DNA of 64,000 bases from Exobasidium rhododendri. Its lineage: Eukaryota > Basidiomycota > Exobasidiomycetes > Exobasidiales > Exobasidiaceae. Each line of letters starts with the position of its first letter. Position 1 is the stretch's first letter. Positions 33,142-44,151 of this stretch are shown here, piece after piece. The stretch is from NCBI GenBank assembly GCA_026210745.1, contig CP110632.1, forward strand, positions 3,781,001-3,845,000, in the 5' to 3' direction. The notes beneath the pieces were generated by a model, which was given only the letters and a program-made list of their open reading frames with translations, had not been told where the DNA came from and made no database searches. The translations under genes were made by a program, and so were the position numbers.

Positions 33142-34367
33142 ATGCCAGCTACGACAGAGGAGGTGAGCAGAAGAGTGTGATGTGCCAGCTGCAGGCCAGT
33201 ATGTAGAGGAACTGATTTCTTTCCTATCGCTTCTTAATTAATTCAGACACTAGCTCTCTCGCAAACGCTGGTTCAAGTACATCCTTTGGTCCTACTCTCT
33301 GTTGCCGATCACGCCTCGAGAAGTGCAGGTGGTTCACGAAAGAGAGTGCTTGGAGTACTACTAGGACAGGACAATGGCAAGATAATCAATATCGCAAACA
33401 GTTTTGCAGTGCCTTTTGAGGAGGATGAAACGGTAGGGGCCGGAAAAAACAGCTGGTTCTTAGATCATGATTACATTGAGTCGATGATGGGGATGTACAG
33501 GAAGATTAATGGTGAGTGTTCGAAGATGAGTCGCACGTCGTAAGAGTCTGGGTAACTGATATTCTCTTGATCAATCAGCGAGAGAGAAGCTTGTTGGATG
33601 GTACCACACTGGACCTAGGTTGAGATCGTCTGATCAAGAAATCAATGATCTTATGAAGCAATTTATTCCACGTCCAGTCATGGTCATTGTTGATCCTCGA
33701 TCTAGAGACACTGGCATTCCAACAGATGCCTACTTTGCAGTCGAAGAGATCAAGGATGTGAGTCGGCATGACACGACTGAATGCAAGTCTGCAAATTCAC
33801 TGATTACTCTTGACCTTTTACATAACGTGTCAGGACGGAACGGCGACACAAAGAACATTTACACATGCACCTTCGACGATCGTGGCGGAAGAATCAGAGG
33901 AGATTGGAGTCGAACATCTGCTCAGAGACATCAGAGATACAACGACTGTCGGCTCACTCTCCAGCAGAGTCTCGCATCAACTTCAATCTTTGAAAGGCCT
34001 TTCCTCGAGGCTGAATGACATCAAGGTCTATCTCGAATCAGTGGCCAGAGGTGACTTGGCGATCAATCATCAAATAATTTACAACCTACAAGATATCTTC
34101 AATTTGCTTCCCGACTTAGACAGCGGTGATACATCGAAAAGCTTTAGCGTAGCTCAGAATGACCAACTATTGGTCGTCTACCTGAGTAGTCTAATTCGAA
34201 GTGTCATTGCGTTGCATGGACTTGTCAACAATAGAGCAGAAAATGCCAGAGGCGAAGAAGAGGAAGAAGGAGAGGAGGGAAAAGATGTAAAGAAGGATGA
34301 AAATGGAACGATCAAGAAGGAGGGTGAGAAGGGTGAACAGGACGAAAAGGACGCAAAGAAGTCTTAA
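33142..34367 (+). CDS. RPN8: 26S proteasome regulatory lid subunit Rpn8
   Basis: Exons 33142-33162, 33247-33511, 33579-33757 and 33834-34367 encode 332 aa; exon 1 has only seven codons (MPATTEE). The MPN domain covers about residues 15-150: [51 protein letters not shown] and [20 protein letters not shown]. As in other Rpn8 proteins the JAMM zinc site is incomplete (YHTGP where the active form has two His), so it is the inactive partner of Rpn11. The following helices ([53 protein letters not shown]) are family-typical, and the tail is Lys/Glu-rich. Rpn8 pairs with Rpn11 in the lid that deubiquitinates proteasome substrates. Confidence 0.95.
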
Positions 34368-34513
34368 GGGTTCTGACCGGGAGGAGGATGGTCCATAATC
34401 ATGTACGAGTAATTCATTTGATAGGTCTCTTCCCAGCGTTTTTGGGTCAAATAGTAGATATCTTCTGACTGGAAAAATAGATACAAGAGGTGTTGTGTAC
34501 ATTGCCTGACTGA

Positions 34514-35252
34514 CTAAGTCTGTGCCTGTTGACCAGGGACTCTGCGTTGCTCTTCTCGATCAGGAACAGCTTGAGGGGCCTCTTGCGCCCCTCTATCTCG
34601 TCCAGGTGCTGCAAGGAACAGATCCTTTAGACCCTTCTTATCACCGTCATCTTCCCACTTGTTGAACATCTTCGCTGAGTCCTCTGCGTTTGGTTGCCCT
34701 GCCACAGGGTCAGCGCCGTATTGAACAAGCACTTTGATTACTTCATCGTGACCTTTGAAGACTGCGCCTGCCAAGATAGATTGACCTCGACCGTTCAGGA
34801 CGTTTGGATTCGAAGGTGTATGCTGAATTCGCATATCTTCTGATGATAACGATAGCAGAGCTTTCACCAATTCGGTATGACCATGATATGCTGCCAACAT
34901 AAGCAAAGTATCTCCTCGATTGTTGGTAAGATTGGGAGGGAGACCAGCCTGGACGTAGGCTACGAGATCGAGTGAGCCCTGACGAGCCAAGTCGAACATC
35001 TGAGTGAGGTGAATGAATCGTTGTCTTAGTTCCCTTTGCGTTCAATTCACCCACGACTTCTCATTGAGGCTGCTCGCTGCTGATGCCACGCCGATGAAAG
35101 GTACTACTTACCTTGGCAGCAAAGTCAAGAGCATCGCTAGGAAGAGCCTGTGCACCGCCTTCTGGTCTCGGGGCGACTGGTGGAACAGTACTTGCTTCGT
35201 CTGCATCGTTGCTGCTGCCGGTATGGACTGTACTTGAGGGAACAGGCGACAT
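34514..35252 (-). CDS. Small ankyrin-repeat protein
   Basis: Exons 35252-35112 and 34999-34514 (minus) give 208 aa. After a disordered Pro/Ser-rich N-terminus (about 40 residues), FAAKMFDLARQGSLDLVAYV begins a run of about three ankyrin repeats: NLTNNRGDTLLMLAAYHGHT, NVLNGRGQSILAGAVFKGHD and VIKVLVQYGADPVAGQPNAE. The C-terminus (after 165) is Gln/Arg-rich. The size and layout resemble small fungal ankyrin proteins such as the S. pombe and budding-yeast (Yar1-like) ones, but I cannot assign an orthologue. It is convergent with RPN8 (147 nt apart) and head-to-head with BCS1 (about 245 nt between starts). Confidence 0.8.
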
Positions 35253-35497
35253 GGTGGGACGGTTCTGTGGTATTGGATAGGGAAGAAGAAGTGCCAAATT
35301 CGAGGTGAGTGCTACACTTGAACTTCAGCAAGTGGAGCTGCACGACCCGATCAAGGGTTGCATGAGCGACGCGAAGAAATGGGCGGCTCAGTGCGAATAA
35401 TAGTCTAGGAAAGAATTAGAGCACGTAACAAATAAAAAGGGCCGGATGAGAAGAAAGAAAGGCTGCCAAGCGCTGGTAGCCATCTTCACACACCGAC

Positions 35498-37341
35498 ATG
35501 GCTAGTAGCCAGGCGAGCTCGAGCAGGTTGCCAGCTACCACTCCGTCCGATAGCAACACTCGTCATGCAGTAGCTTCGCCTACAGTAGACCTAGCTGCAG
35601 ATGCTTCTACTTCCTCCTCATTCTCTTGGCTCCCCTCAGACCTGCTCGCCTCGAATCCTTACTTTTCTGCTGGATTTGGATTGATGGTTTTCGGCACGGC
35701 TATAGCCATCGGTCGTCGAGGTGTGACAATGCTGGCCTCTCAAACGCAGAGACGATTTCTTATTAGCCTCGAGATTCCTTCCAAAGACAAAGCTCACCCT
35801 TGGTTCCTACAGTGGATGGGAGCTCAAGCGAAAGCACAAGCTATGCGAAACCTCGGGCTCTTACCTACACAAAAGGAGAGTTTGCGAGAGTTCATCGGCT
35901 TAGGTGGTGACGGACAAGGAAAGGGGAAGGGTCTGGAAAAGGAGGAAGAAGTGTGGGAGAACGATCCACTTAAAAGCGGAAGTACGAGAGCGAGTCCGAT
36001 TCGAATATTCAGTCACGAACTCTCCGTCGAGACTAGCACTTCTGATATGAAGAGTAGACTCGAGCAACAGCAGCAGTCATCGTCAACTTCTCGGGGTGAC
36101 GCCCGCTTCTCGCTTGTGCCTGGGCCTGGAACACACTGGTTCCGATACAAGAATTGCTGGATGAAAGTGAGTAGAAAGCTGGGACTAGGTATATCAGCAT
36201 TGCCTGTCTGATCATGTATGCCGCCCCTTTCCTCCAGCTCACTCGGGAACGGAATGGGCGCATGCTAGACTTGACTACAGGCGCACCCTGGGAAACCGTC
36301 ACTCTTACCACTCTTCGCTCTCATGCCCATTTGTTCACCTCTCTTCTTGCAGAAGCACGTCAGTTGGCAGTGTCGTCGACAGAAGGAAAGACGATCATCT
36401 ACACAGCGTGGGGCGCAGAATGGAGGCCATTCGGTCAACCAAGGAGAGCAAGAGAGCTGTCAAGTGTGATCCTTGGAAAGGGAAAACGTCAAGCGATCGA
36501 AGCTGATGTTCGTCGGTTCATGCAGAGAGGTTGGTGGTACGCAGAGCGGGGCATACCTTACCGAAGAGGGTACTTACTACATGGTTCACCTGGTAGTGGA
36601 AAATCGAGCTTCATCTTTGCCTTGGCTGGATCCTTGGATCTGTCCATCTGTTTGCTAAACTTATCGGAGCGTGGACTAACCGACGACAAGCTAAATCATC
36701 TTTTATCAAACGCTCCCGAGAGGTGTATACTTCTGTTGGAAGATGTGGATGCTGCCTTTCTGGGTCGTAACAAAGCTGCAGATTCAGATGGCTATCAAGC
36801 TAATGTTACCTTTAGTGGACTCCTGAACAGTCTAGACGGTGTAGCGAGCTCCGAATCCAGGATAATCTTCATGACGACAAATCATGTCGAGAGACTAGAT
36901 GAAGCTTTGATACGACCGGGGAGAGTCGATAGCATAGAGGAATTGGGTGACGCAGAGAAAGAGCAAGTCGAAGAACTTCTCTTACGCTTTTACGACCAGA
37001 AAAGGACGGGAGAAAAGATTACACCGACGCTCGAAGAAGCTCAGCGAGAGGAGGGTACTGCAAACGTCAAAGATGACGATTTGCGAAGATTGGCGGTAGA
37101 ATTAGCCAATGCGGTAGAAGTGGAAGCGATTAGAAGAAGAAGAGCTTGCGGTCTCGATGACGAGGGACGAATAGCATTGGACAAAACGGGCGACGGCTTC
37201 AAATCGGTGAGATCCGCCAGCGCTGTACGCCCTCGGCCGGCAGCGAGAGGAGGTGTAAGCATGGCCGAATTGCAAGGCCTCTTCATTCGATACCCAGACG
37301 ATCCCAAGCTGGCTGTCGCTGCCTTTAAGAAGCAACTCTGA
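35498..37341 (+). CDS. BCS1: Mitochondrial AAA chaperone BCS1
   Basis: Exons 35498-36166 and 36238-37341 give 590 aa. A single membrane segment (about 52-72; PYFSAGFGLMVFGTAIAIG) is followed by the BCS1-specific domain (RRFLISLEIPSKDKAHPWFL, GTHWFRYKNCWMK, ERNGRMLDLTTGAPWETVTL). The AAA module has Walker A at about residue 339 (LLHGSPGSGKSSFIFALAGS), Walker B at about 388 (CILLLEDVDAAFLG), sensor 1 IIFMTTNH and the arginine-containing LIRPGRVDS. BCS1 moves the folded Rieske protein across the inner membrane into complex III. Compared with yeast Bcs1 (456 aa) there is a longer N-terminus and an insertion before the AAA module (about 130-200, Gly/Lys/Gln-rich). The splice at 36166/36238 restores the family's WxxLTRxR transition. 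Confidence 0.93.
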
Positions 37342-37997
37342 GCCTTGCCATGAAAGAAGCGCTTTATTTTATCTCTATTCTGTCCCTGCTCATGAAATTC
37401 ATCTGCTTCGTGATATTGTTTCTCCGGTGACTCTATTCGCTCATCTCAGCCATTACAGAATTATCGAGGCGCTGCGTGGCAAAAAACGTTAGACAGGGTC
37501 TGCTCCTATTCCCAATTTTTTGTAACGTATCGAAAGTCCTGTTTGTTGTTTCTAAATGAAATCTGTATTTGCTCCCTTTTTTTCCCCTTTAGCGTGCGTG
37601 CCTGCTCGCTCGATAAAAGTCGTCGGTGTCGTCGTCGAATGTTGTGGTGGCTTCACCAAGACGCTTTGCGCTTTCTTTCTCAATCTCGCCATTCGGGACT
37701 GTACGCCTCTGATCTTCGACTCTCTATCCGTCACCATCTCTCGGCCCTTGACGACAAACGACACATACGACGCAAATCTACAGACTAACGAGATCCTTTC
37801 ATCAGCAGGCATTCTTACTTCCTCGTCATCGCACCGAGTTCTTCAAACACTGTATAAGTATCCTACTCCAGTTCTCCTTCATCCTGCACGACCCTCGGAG
37901 TCCTCTACACGACTCTCACGATTCTTTGGGCGAAGTATCCCTCTCGAATCTCAGATCGTGCTGTAAAGACTGTGCACTTGCTTGCGCCTCGCCAAAT
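37342..37997. other. Upstream region of the PIN4-like gene
   Basis: The 656 bases between BCS1 and the PIN4-like start contain a 136-codon ORF (37556-37966) on the + strand ending 31 nt before that start. It looks like leader sequence rather than a gene: Ser/Leu/Cys-rich, no family likeness. Confidence 0.4.
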
Positions 37998-40297
37998 ATG
38001 GCGGACAATATTCAGAAATCGCTGCAGAATATGTCGCTGAATTCGCAGAGTGCATCGGCTCGATTCGAGCGAATATTCAACACTGGTCAGTCTCAGAGTG
38101 GGAATGGGTCCCCTGCCCTTGACAATCAAGAGCAGCTATCACCTTACTACCAACATCACGCACCCTCCAGCCTTGGTCCTGGCAGTTCAGCCGCTGGATT
38201 GGCTAGTAATGGTGCCTTTGGTTCATTTGGTCATAGCTTCGGTGTTGGGGGAGGGAGCGGCGCACTCAATCACAGCGCTCCTCTTACCAGCTCAACTATG
38301 CCAGCGCTTCGTACAAAGAGCAGCAATCTTCGTCAAGCGATACCGTCTCAGTGGACTCCTGCGAATACTGACGAACTTGGCATTGGTAGGAGCAGCTCCC
38401 CTGGTGCGTACGGGACGTCTCAGTACTACAATTCGGCTACCAGTCCCGGCTTCCTTGCTCAGGAAGTACCACCAGGCCTAGCTATCAGCGATGACGACAT
38501 TATCCCGACTGCGATTGTTGTCAAGAATATTCCGTTCAGTATCAAGAAGGAGCAATTGCTGCAGATCATTGAGGATTTGCAAATTCCAATGCCATACGCT
38601 TTCAACTATCACTTCGATCAAGGCGTCTTCCGAGGTCTAGCCTTTGCCAACTTTCGATCGGGAGAGGAGGCTGATGCAGTTGTGGCCGCTCTAAACGGCT
38701 TTGATGTCAGCGGTCGGAAATTGAGAGTGGAGTACAAAAAGGTGCTGCAAGCGGGGGAAAAGGAAAGAATCGAAAAGGAAAAGGCAATAAAGAGGATGCA
38801 GAGCATGCAGATGGAAAAGGAACGAGAAAGGATGCGAAGGCAGACATTCTCCGGTGGCAGCAGTGAAGAGTGGAATGCTAGTCTGGCGGCCAACACTATC
38901 CCATCTCTGCCCCTAAGACCGACAGAGGTGGATGAAGGCTATACGAATGAGTACATGGGCAACGACCATAGCAACGGAGGAGGCTCCGCTAATCTCTACG
39001 TTTCCGAAAGTCAGACGGAAACAGAGTCCGACGCAGGGAACAGAAAGGAAGGTGAGTAGATTCAGCAGTGAACGAAAGCAAAGGTGGGCGACAGTTTGGT
39101 TGAAGGAAAAATCAATCCTTCCTAGTAGAATTAGATCTCAACGACCCGGCAACATTGGAGATCTATTCAAGGGTGTTGCTGTTCAAAGATGATCGAATGC
39201 GAGATGAGCTGAGCTTCTCAAAGAGTCTTACTACATCAGAGAGGAGGGTCGTCCACATGGTGTCCAAGAAATTGGCCTTGTACCACCACAGTATGGGAGA
39301 AGGAGAGGAGAGGCATGTGATTGTGACGAAGAATGAAGTTGATCAAGGGCAAAAGGTGAGCGAAGGAGAGCAGAATGTATAGCGATGGCGAGGGGCCCGA
39401 CTGACACGACCTCCTCCCTCTCTCTCTCTCTCCTTGCAGACTCTGCGAAGTCAAGCTTCGACTATTGGTCGTAGTCAACGAGGCGAGAGCATGAACACAA
39501 ATGGCAATGGCCTTTTGACATCTGGCAGTACTCACATTACAGGTCGAGCTGGGCTGCGCTCGAAGAAATCTGCTCCAGATATGAAGAGATCGCGCGATCG
39601 AAACGATGAGGGTAGCTTCGGCGGTCTTCCTAGCAATTTCTTTTTTGGGGGCGCTGCTGGAAGTGGCAGCAATAATTCCAACAGCGTCAACAGCAGCTTC
39701 TTTTCGTCAAATGCCGCTGCCTCTTCTTCGTCTGCTTTAAGTCGAAAGAGCAATGGCAATCTTCGAGAAGGCTATTCGGCCACAATGGGTAGAAGAGCGC
39801 AACCGGGTGGTGTAGGAGGAGCAGCAGGCCTGCAGAGCCTCTTCTCGTCCCAATTTGATGTTCCGCCTGTTCCTTCTTTGCCCATTAATTCGTCTGACTC
39901 ACTGTCGTATTCGCCTGTGCAATCACCGATCGGCGGTGGCAACAGCAATAACGGAAGCGTTTCGGCAGCCACATCACAACACATCTTGCGGCAACCGGCC
40001 GGCCCAGGAGGAAGTAATCGCAACTTCGCACAGAGAAGTCGAGTTGCGCTCAACCATATTGGGTCCGGGTCCGGATTAGCACAGCAGCAGCAGCAAATAC
40101 AACTACTACAACATCAACAACAACATCAACATCAACAACATCAACAACAGAAGCTACAACAAATACGACAACCCTACAACAGCAATAATGATCCGTATCC
40201 AACGATGGATGCTTATGATGAAATGGACGATCGATTTGGAACATTGAACACTCTTAATGATGACGACGTAAGAACACACGATCCCTTGGAAGTGTAA
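37998..40297 (+). CDS. PIN4/Cip1-like RNA-binding protein with RRM and R3H domains
   Basis: Exons 37998-39051, 39126-39355 and 39440-40297 give 713 aa. The N-terminus (MADNIQKSLQNMSLNSQS) and the Ser/Gly/Pro-rich region to residue 160 are disordered. The RRM (about 165-250) shows RNP2 AIVVKNIPFS and RNP1 RGLAFANFRS, followed by a long Lys/Glu/Arg helix (EKERIEKEKAIKRMQSMQME). Exon 2 encodes an R3H-type domain (LEIYSRVLLFKDDRMRDELS, RRVVHMVSKKLALYHHSMGE). Exon 3 is a Ser/Asn/Gly-rich tail with a His/Gln-rich run near residues 625-660. RRM plus R3H in this order matches S. cerevisiae Pin4 and S. pombe Cip1/Cip2, which bind mRNA and act in stress/DNA-damage response. Exact orthology is inferred. 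Confidence 0.85.
40081..40163. repeat. CAA/CAT trinucleotide-rich coding repeat
   Basis: A run of CAG, CAA and CAT codons inside the PIN4-like gene encodes a Gln/His-rich low-complexity segment. It is imperfect and could vary in length between strains. Confidence 0.85.
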
Positions 40298-40659
40298 CGA
40301 TCACACCCGCTTGCCCTTTGCCCCCATCGAACGAACTCTGCAAGAAGAAGGGCAAATTCGACGTCTTGTACCACATAACACATGCTCCAACACTGGCCCA
40401 CTTTCCTTCCTATCCTTTCCGTGTGTTCGCATCGGGCTGTCGCGCATCCATGTACACACTCTCTGTGTAGCCCTGTTACCATACTCAATGATGAAATACT
40501 GTTGATTGCTTGTTTTCTTACACTACTGTACAATGAAGCACACGCCCAGCCTGTCGCTTCGTCCCTATTGACCTTCTTCCGGCTTGCCGCTGATATCTGT
40601 TTGGGCAGTGGAAAGAGGAAGGGAAACGCTAATCTTTGAGCAATTGTCCCTGCACAGCC
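40298..40659. other. Convergent 3' region
   Basis: The 362 bases between the ends of the PIN4-like and gamma-tubulin genes hold no supported gene. Confidence 0.6.
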
Positions 40660-42294
40660 CTACTTGCGGTCTAGAGACGGACAAGGATACTCACAGTCGC
40701 TACTCTCCGCCGCTCGATACTCGGAAATCAGCTCGACAACCGTCTCTCTAGCCTCATCGCTAAAGGCAATGAGGGAAGAAGAGAAAAAAAATGGGATAAT
40801 TTCAGCCTTCTATCCGCACAACTTTCTCCTCTCAGGATGCAACAACGCACAATTCGCTCATTTCAAACCCGCTGACTTTCTTGAAAGGATCAATGAAGGC
40901 ATCTCGCATCCCGGGACCTTGACGATTTCGAAGCTTGTCGTATTGATTCAGCGTTCGCTTGAAGATGGCAGCGATGCCAGTATGATTTGCTAACATTAGG
41001 CCGCTGACTCGATGAGTTGCAGGCATGAAAGGACTCCGCTTTGTGAGTGCTACTTGAATGCTAGCCGGACCCCAGGGTATAAAACTAGCTAAATGCCTCT
41101 CTCGGATACGTAAGAGCGACTTGTGGACATCTCTAGGGTCGATCGAATCTCCTTGAATGATGTCCAAGATGGAAATGTAGCAAGAAGCCTTAGAAGCGCC
41201 TTGTGTTGAGACCATCCTATTCTTAGGTTGAAGTAATCGTCGCATCACATCCAAGACAGACGTCTTTGTCGTAGCTTTCCCACGATCAATCGTATCGGAT
41301 GTAAAAGGCGTATACGACGTCATGAGAAAGTGCGCTCGAGGAGTGGGAACCAGTGAAGAGATCATGCCGACTAGGTCGTTGTTCATGTACCCTGGATACC
41401 GCAGAGTCTGAGTAGATGCGCCCATGACCGTGCTGACGAGTTGATTTGTTTGGCTGAGGAACAGGTGGGATAGCAATTCAGTCGGTGCAAGTACTGGAAA
41501 CCCACTTCGACTGCGACTTACCTGTAGCTTGCGTCCTGGATGTGCAGTCGATCAGTAGCAATCCGTGCCAAGGCGGCATTATCTAGCACTACCACACTGT
41601 CTGCATTATCGACTAGCCTCTTCATCGCCAACACCGAGTTGTAAGGCTGTACAACTACATCTGATGTTTGCTCCGAGTTAGGGAAAACGCTGTACGTTTG
41701 AATCAGCTTTTTGGGAAACGCATCTGACATTCTTTCCAAGAGGAAGGATCCCAGACCAGATCCCGTCCCTCCCGCAATTGAATGCATCAGCATAAAGCCC
41801 TATTTGAAAGTGAAGGATCAGTCATCACTTCATTCTGTTTCCTAGTACCCAAAACACTTGTTCGGTACTATCGTTCCAGTATTACTCACTTCGAGGCTGT
41901 CGCTGCCGTCGGCTTCCCTCTCGATCATCTCGATCAACTCGTCACAAATCCTCTCCCCCTCAGTGTAGCCCTGCGCCCAATTGTTTCCTGCTCCGCCTCC
42001 ATTCTTGCTGACATAGATGTTTTCGGGGTTATATAGATTCTTGTAAGGTCCTGACATAATATTACCAATCACTCTAGGCTCCAGATCGACCAGTATGGCT
42101 CGAGGGACGTAGTGGTCGTCATCTGCTTGATAGAAGAAGACATCCTTTCGATCGTTTGCTGCTCCTTCGGTTGCATATTCTTCCAACGTTCCATCTTTTG
42201 CGATTCCATGATCCCTGCAGAGGTATTCCCAGAATTGTGATCCCACTTGATTCCCACATTGGCCCGCCTGGACCGTGATGAGCTCCCGAGGCAT
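40660..42294 (-). CDS. Gamma-tubulin
   Basis: Exons 42294-41890, 41799-41522, 41453-40851 and 40759-40660 (minus) give 461 aa. The N-terminus [20 protein letters not shown] and [11 protein letters not shown] are gamma-tubulin-specific; the tubulin signature GGTGSGLG (about 145-152) starts early in exon 2, and the family block [20 protein letters not shown] is in exon 3. The last exon ([19 protein letters not shown]) is only 100 nt; without it the frame would run into SELCVVAS and stop. It joins through donor GTGCGT at 40850 and acceptor TTTAG at 40760. The C-terminal tail ([14 protein letters not shown]) is a few residues longer than usual. Gamma-tubulin nucleates microtubules at spindle pole bodies. 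It is head-to-head with the fibrillarin gene. Confidence 0.95.
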
Positions 42295-42478
42295 GACAAG
42301 GAATCACGGGGAGCGTCTCCTTCCCTGCTTTAATGTGATGGTGTTGGACCAACGCGTACCTTAAAAAGCGCGTGGTATTTCAGACTGGTGAATACCCATC
42401 CCCAGTAGCGTATACTTCGACGTCAAGGTCAACTTCAACAATTTTCCTTCCGGCCGACACAAGAGAGACAGCTCGGAA

Positions 42479-42484
42479 CACGTG
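42479..42484. promoter_or_regulatory. CACGTG palindrome in gamma-tubulin/NOP1 divergent promoter
   Basis: AACACGTGCTC lies between the gamma-tubulin and fibrillarin starts, about 185 and 233 nt from them. Role inferred. Confidence 0.4.
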
Positions 42485-42530
42485 CTCGATGCCAGACTCG
42501 TCTTTTTCCGTGAATTTTTCTTCGCAATTT

Positions 42531-42548
42531 GAGAGAGAGAGAGAGAGA
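42531..42548. repeat. (GA)n tract in divergent promoter
   Basis: A run of eight to nine GA units lies between the gamma-tubulin and fibrillarin genes. It may act as a promoter GAGA/pyrimidine tract or be a simple repeat. Confidence 0.8.
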
Positions 42549-42716
42549 CGTCTTCTGAGAGCAAAGGCGATCAGAGGGATTTCTCTTTACATTACTTTTT
42601 GCTCCCCAAACAAAACGAGCGGAAGCGTTCCTCTCTGATCTACATCCTTTGTGACACCACGCAAAGGCAAGAGTTGAGCAAGCAAGAAAGAAGCACTCGC
42701 TTCCAGCAGATAGATT

Positions 42717-43809
42717 ATGGCTTTCGGTGAGTGAGCTCAAATTGCAAGCATGAGCAAGCTTCTTCCTTGTCTCGCAATTTATGCTAATCTTTGCTGTCCA
42801 ATTCCCTTTCCTTCAAATCTCAGGTGATCGAGGCGGCCGTGGAGGGCGAGGTGGTGGATTCGGAGACCGAGGTGGTCGAGGAGGTGGAAGGGGAGGGTTC
42901 GGTGGTGATCGAGGGGGTCGAGGCGGTGGACGAGGAGGATTTGGTGACCGCGGTGGTCGCGGTGGATCAAGAGGCGGGTTTGGTGATCGTGGCGGTCGTG
43001 GAGGAGGAAGAGGAGGTAGTCGAGGAGCTCCGAGAGGAAGAGGTGCCCCTCGAGGTGGCGGAAGAGGAGGTGCACGAGGCGGCAGCAATGTCGTTGTCAA
43101 ACCTCATCGTCACCCTGGTATCTTCATTGCGGAAGGAAAGGAACATCTCCTCGTTACCAAGAACTTGGTTCCCGGTGAAGCCGTCTACGGAGAGAAGAGG
43201 ATCAGTGTCGAGGCTCCATCTACAGAAGATGACGCACTTAGCAAGAAGACGGAATACAGAGTCTGGAATCCTTTCAGATCAAAGTTGGCCGCAGGTGTAT
43301 TGGGCGGCATGGATCACATTCATATCGAACCAGGCTCAAAGGTTCTGTACCTAGGAGCAGCTAGTGGAACAAGTGTTAGTCACGTAGCTGATGTGGTGGG
43401 ACCAGAAGGTACCGTTTACGCCGTCGAATTTAGTCATCGAAGTGGAAGAGACTTGATCAACATGGCAAAGAAGAGGACTAACGTCATCCCCATCATTGAA
43501 GATGCTCGACACCCACAGAAATATCGAATGTTGATCGGCATGGTCGACACCATCTTTGCCGACGTTGCTCAACCTGATCAAGCTCGTATTGTCATCTTGA
43601 ACGCCTCTCACTTCCTCAAAGATGGAGGTGCTGCGATTATTAGTATAAAGGCAAGTTGTATCGACAGTACTGCCCCAGCCGAAGCCGTGTTTGCTGAAGA
43701 AGTAAAGAAGATGCAGGAGGGAAGCTTACGACCAAGGGAGCAATTATCATTGGAGCCCTACGAGAGAGATCACTGTATCGTCACTTCCATCTATCAAAGA
43801 CACAAGTAG
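42717..43809 (+). CDS. NOP1: Fibrillarin, box C/D snoRNP 2'-O-methyltransferase
   Basis: Exon 1 is only 10 nt (42717-42726, MAF plus one base); exon 2 is 42824-43809; total 331 aa. The first 100 residues are a Gly/Arg-rich (GAR) domain of repeating RGGRGG and GFGDRGG units. The methyltransferase begins at [20 protein letters not shown], with the family blocks [23 protein letters not shown]-binding [20 protein letters not shown] (about 176-195), [32 protein letters not shown] and [15 protein letters not shown]. It methylates rRNA ribose 2'-OH under guide snoRNAs in the nucleolus and also modifies histone H2A Gln in yeast. The tiny first exon leaves the start codon 100 nt from the rest of the gene, so automatic callers may begin it wrongly inside the intron. 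Confidence 0.96.
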
Positions 43810-44151
43810 AAGAGTTGCCACTTATCGACTTTTTCCTGAAGTCATCTGCTCGTCTTCGCTACATGTCTTCTCTACAGCCTCCATCCTTGTCGCACTTTGT
43901 ACATCAGTCTTCTCTTGGTTACCGTTTCCTTCTCACTCGAATACTATACAATTGGGTCCTTTGTCGTGGCAACATTGTGTACGAAACCGGTCGTGCTTGT
44001 TCGAGCGTAGATGTGCGCGTGAGAGAGGGCCGCGGTACGTCTTTAATTTTTGACTGAAAAAGACGTACAGTTGAGGAGAAGGAAGAAAGGTGTGGTCATT
44101 CTGCATGTCTTTCGACTGCAAATCCACTGCCCTTTCGTCCCCATCAGCGTC
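43810..44151. other. Intergenic region NOP1-TRM11
   Basis: The 342 bases hold the fibrillarin 3' UTR and TRM11 promoter; nothing else is seen. Confidence 0.6.

Larger units (their letters stand above)
42295..42716. other. Divergent promoter gamma-tubulin / NOP1
   Basis: These 422 bases hold CACGTG (42479) and the GA tract (42531); no coding or RNA gene is seen. Confidence 0.6.

Noticed and set aside
42791-43354. Val/Glu-rich 187-codon ORF over the fibrillarin gene
   Set aside because: It is the +1 frame reading of the GAR-encoding repeats; the Gly/Arg frame is the real one.
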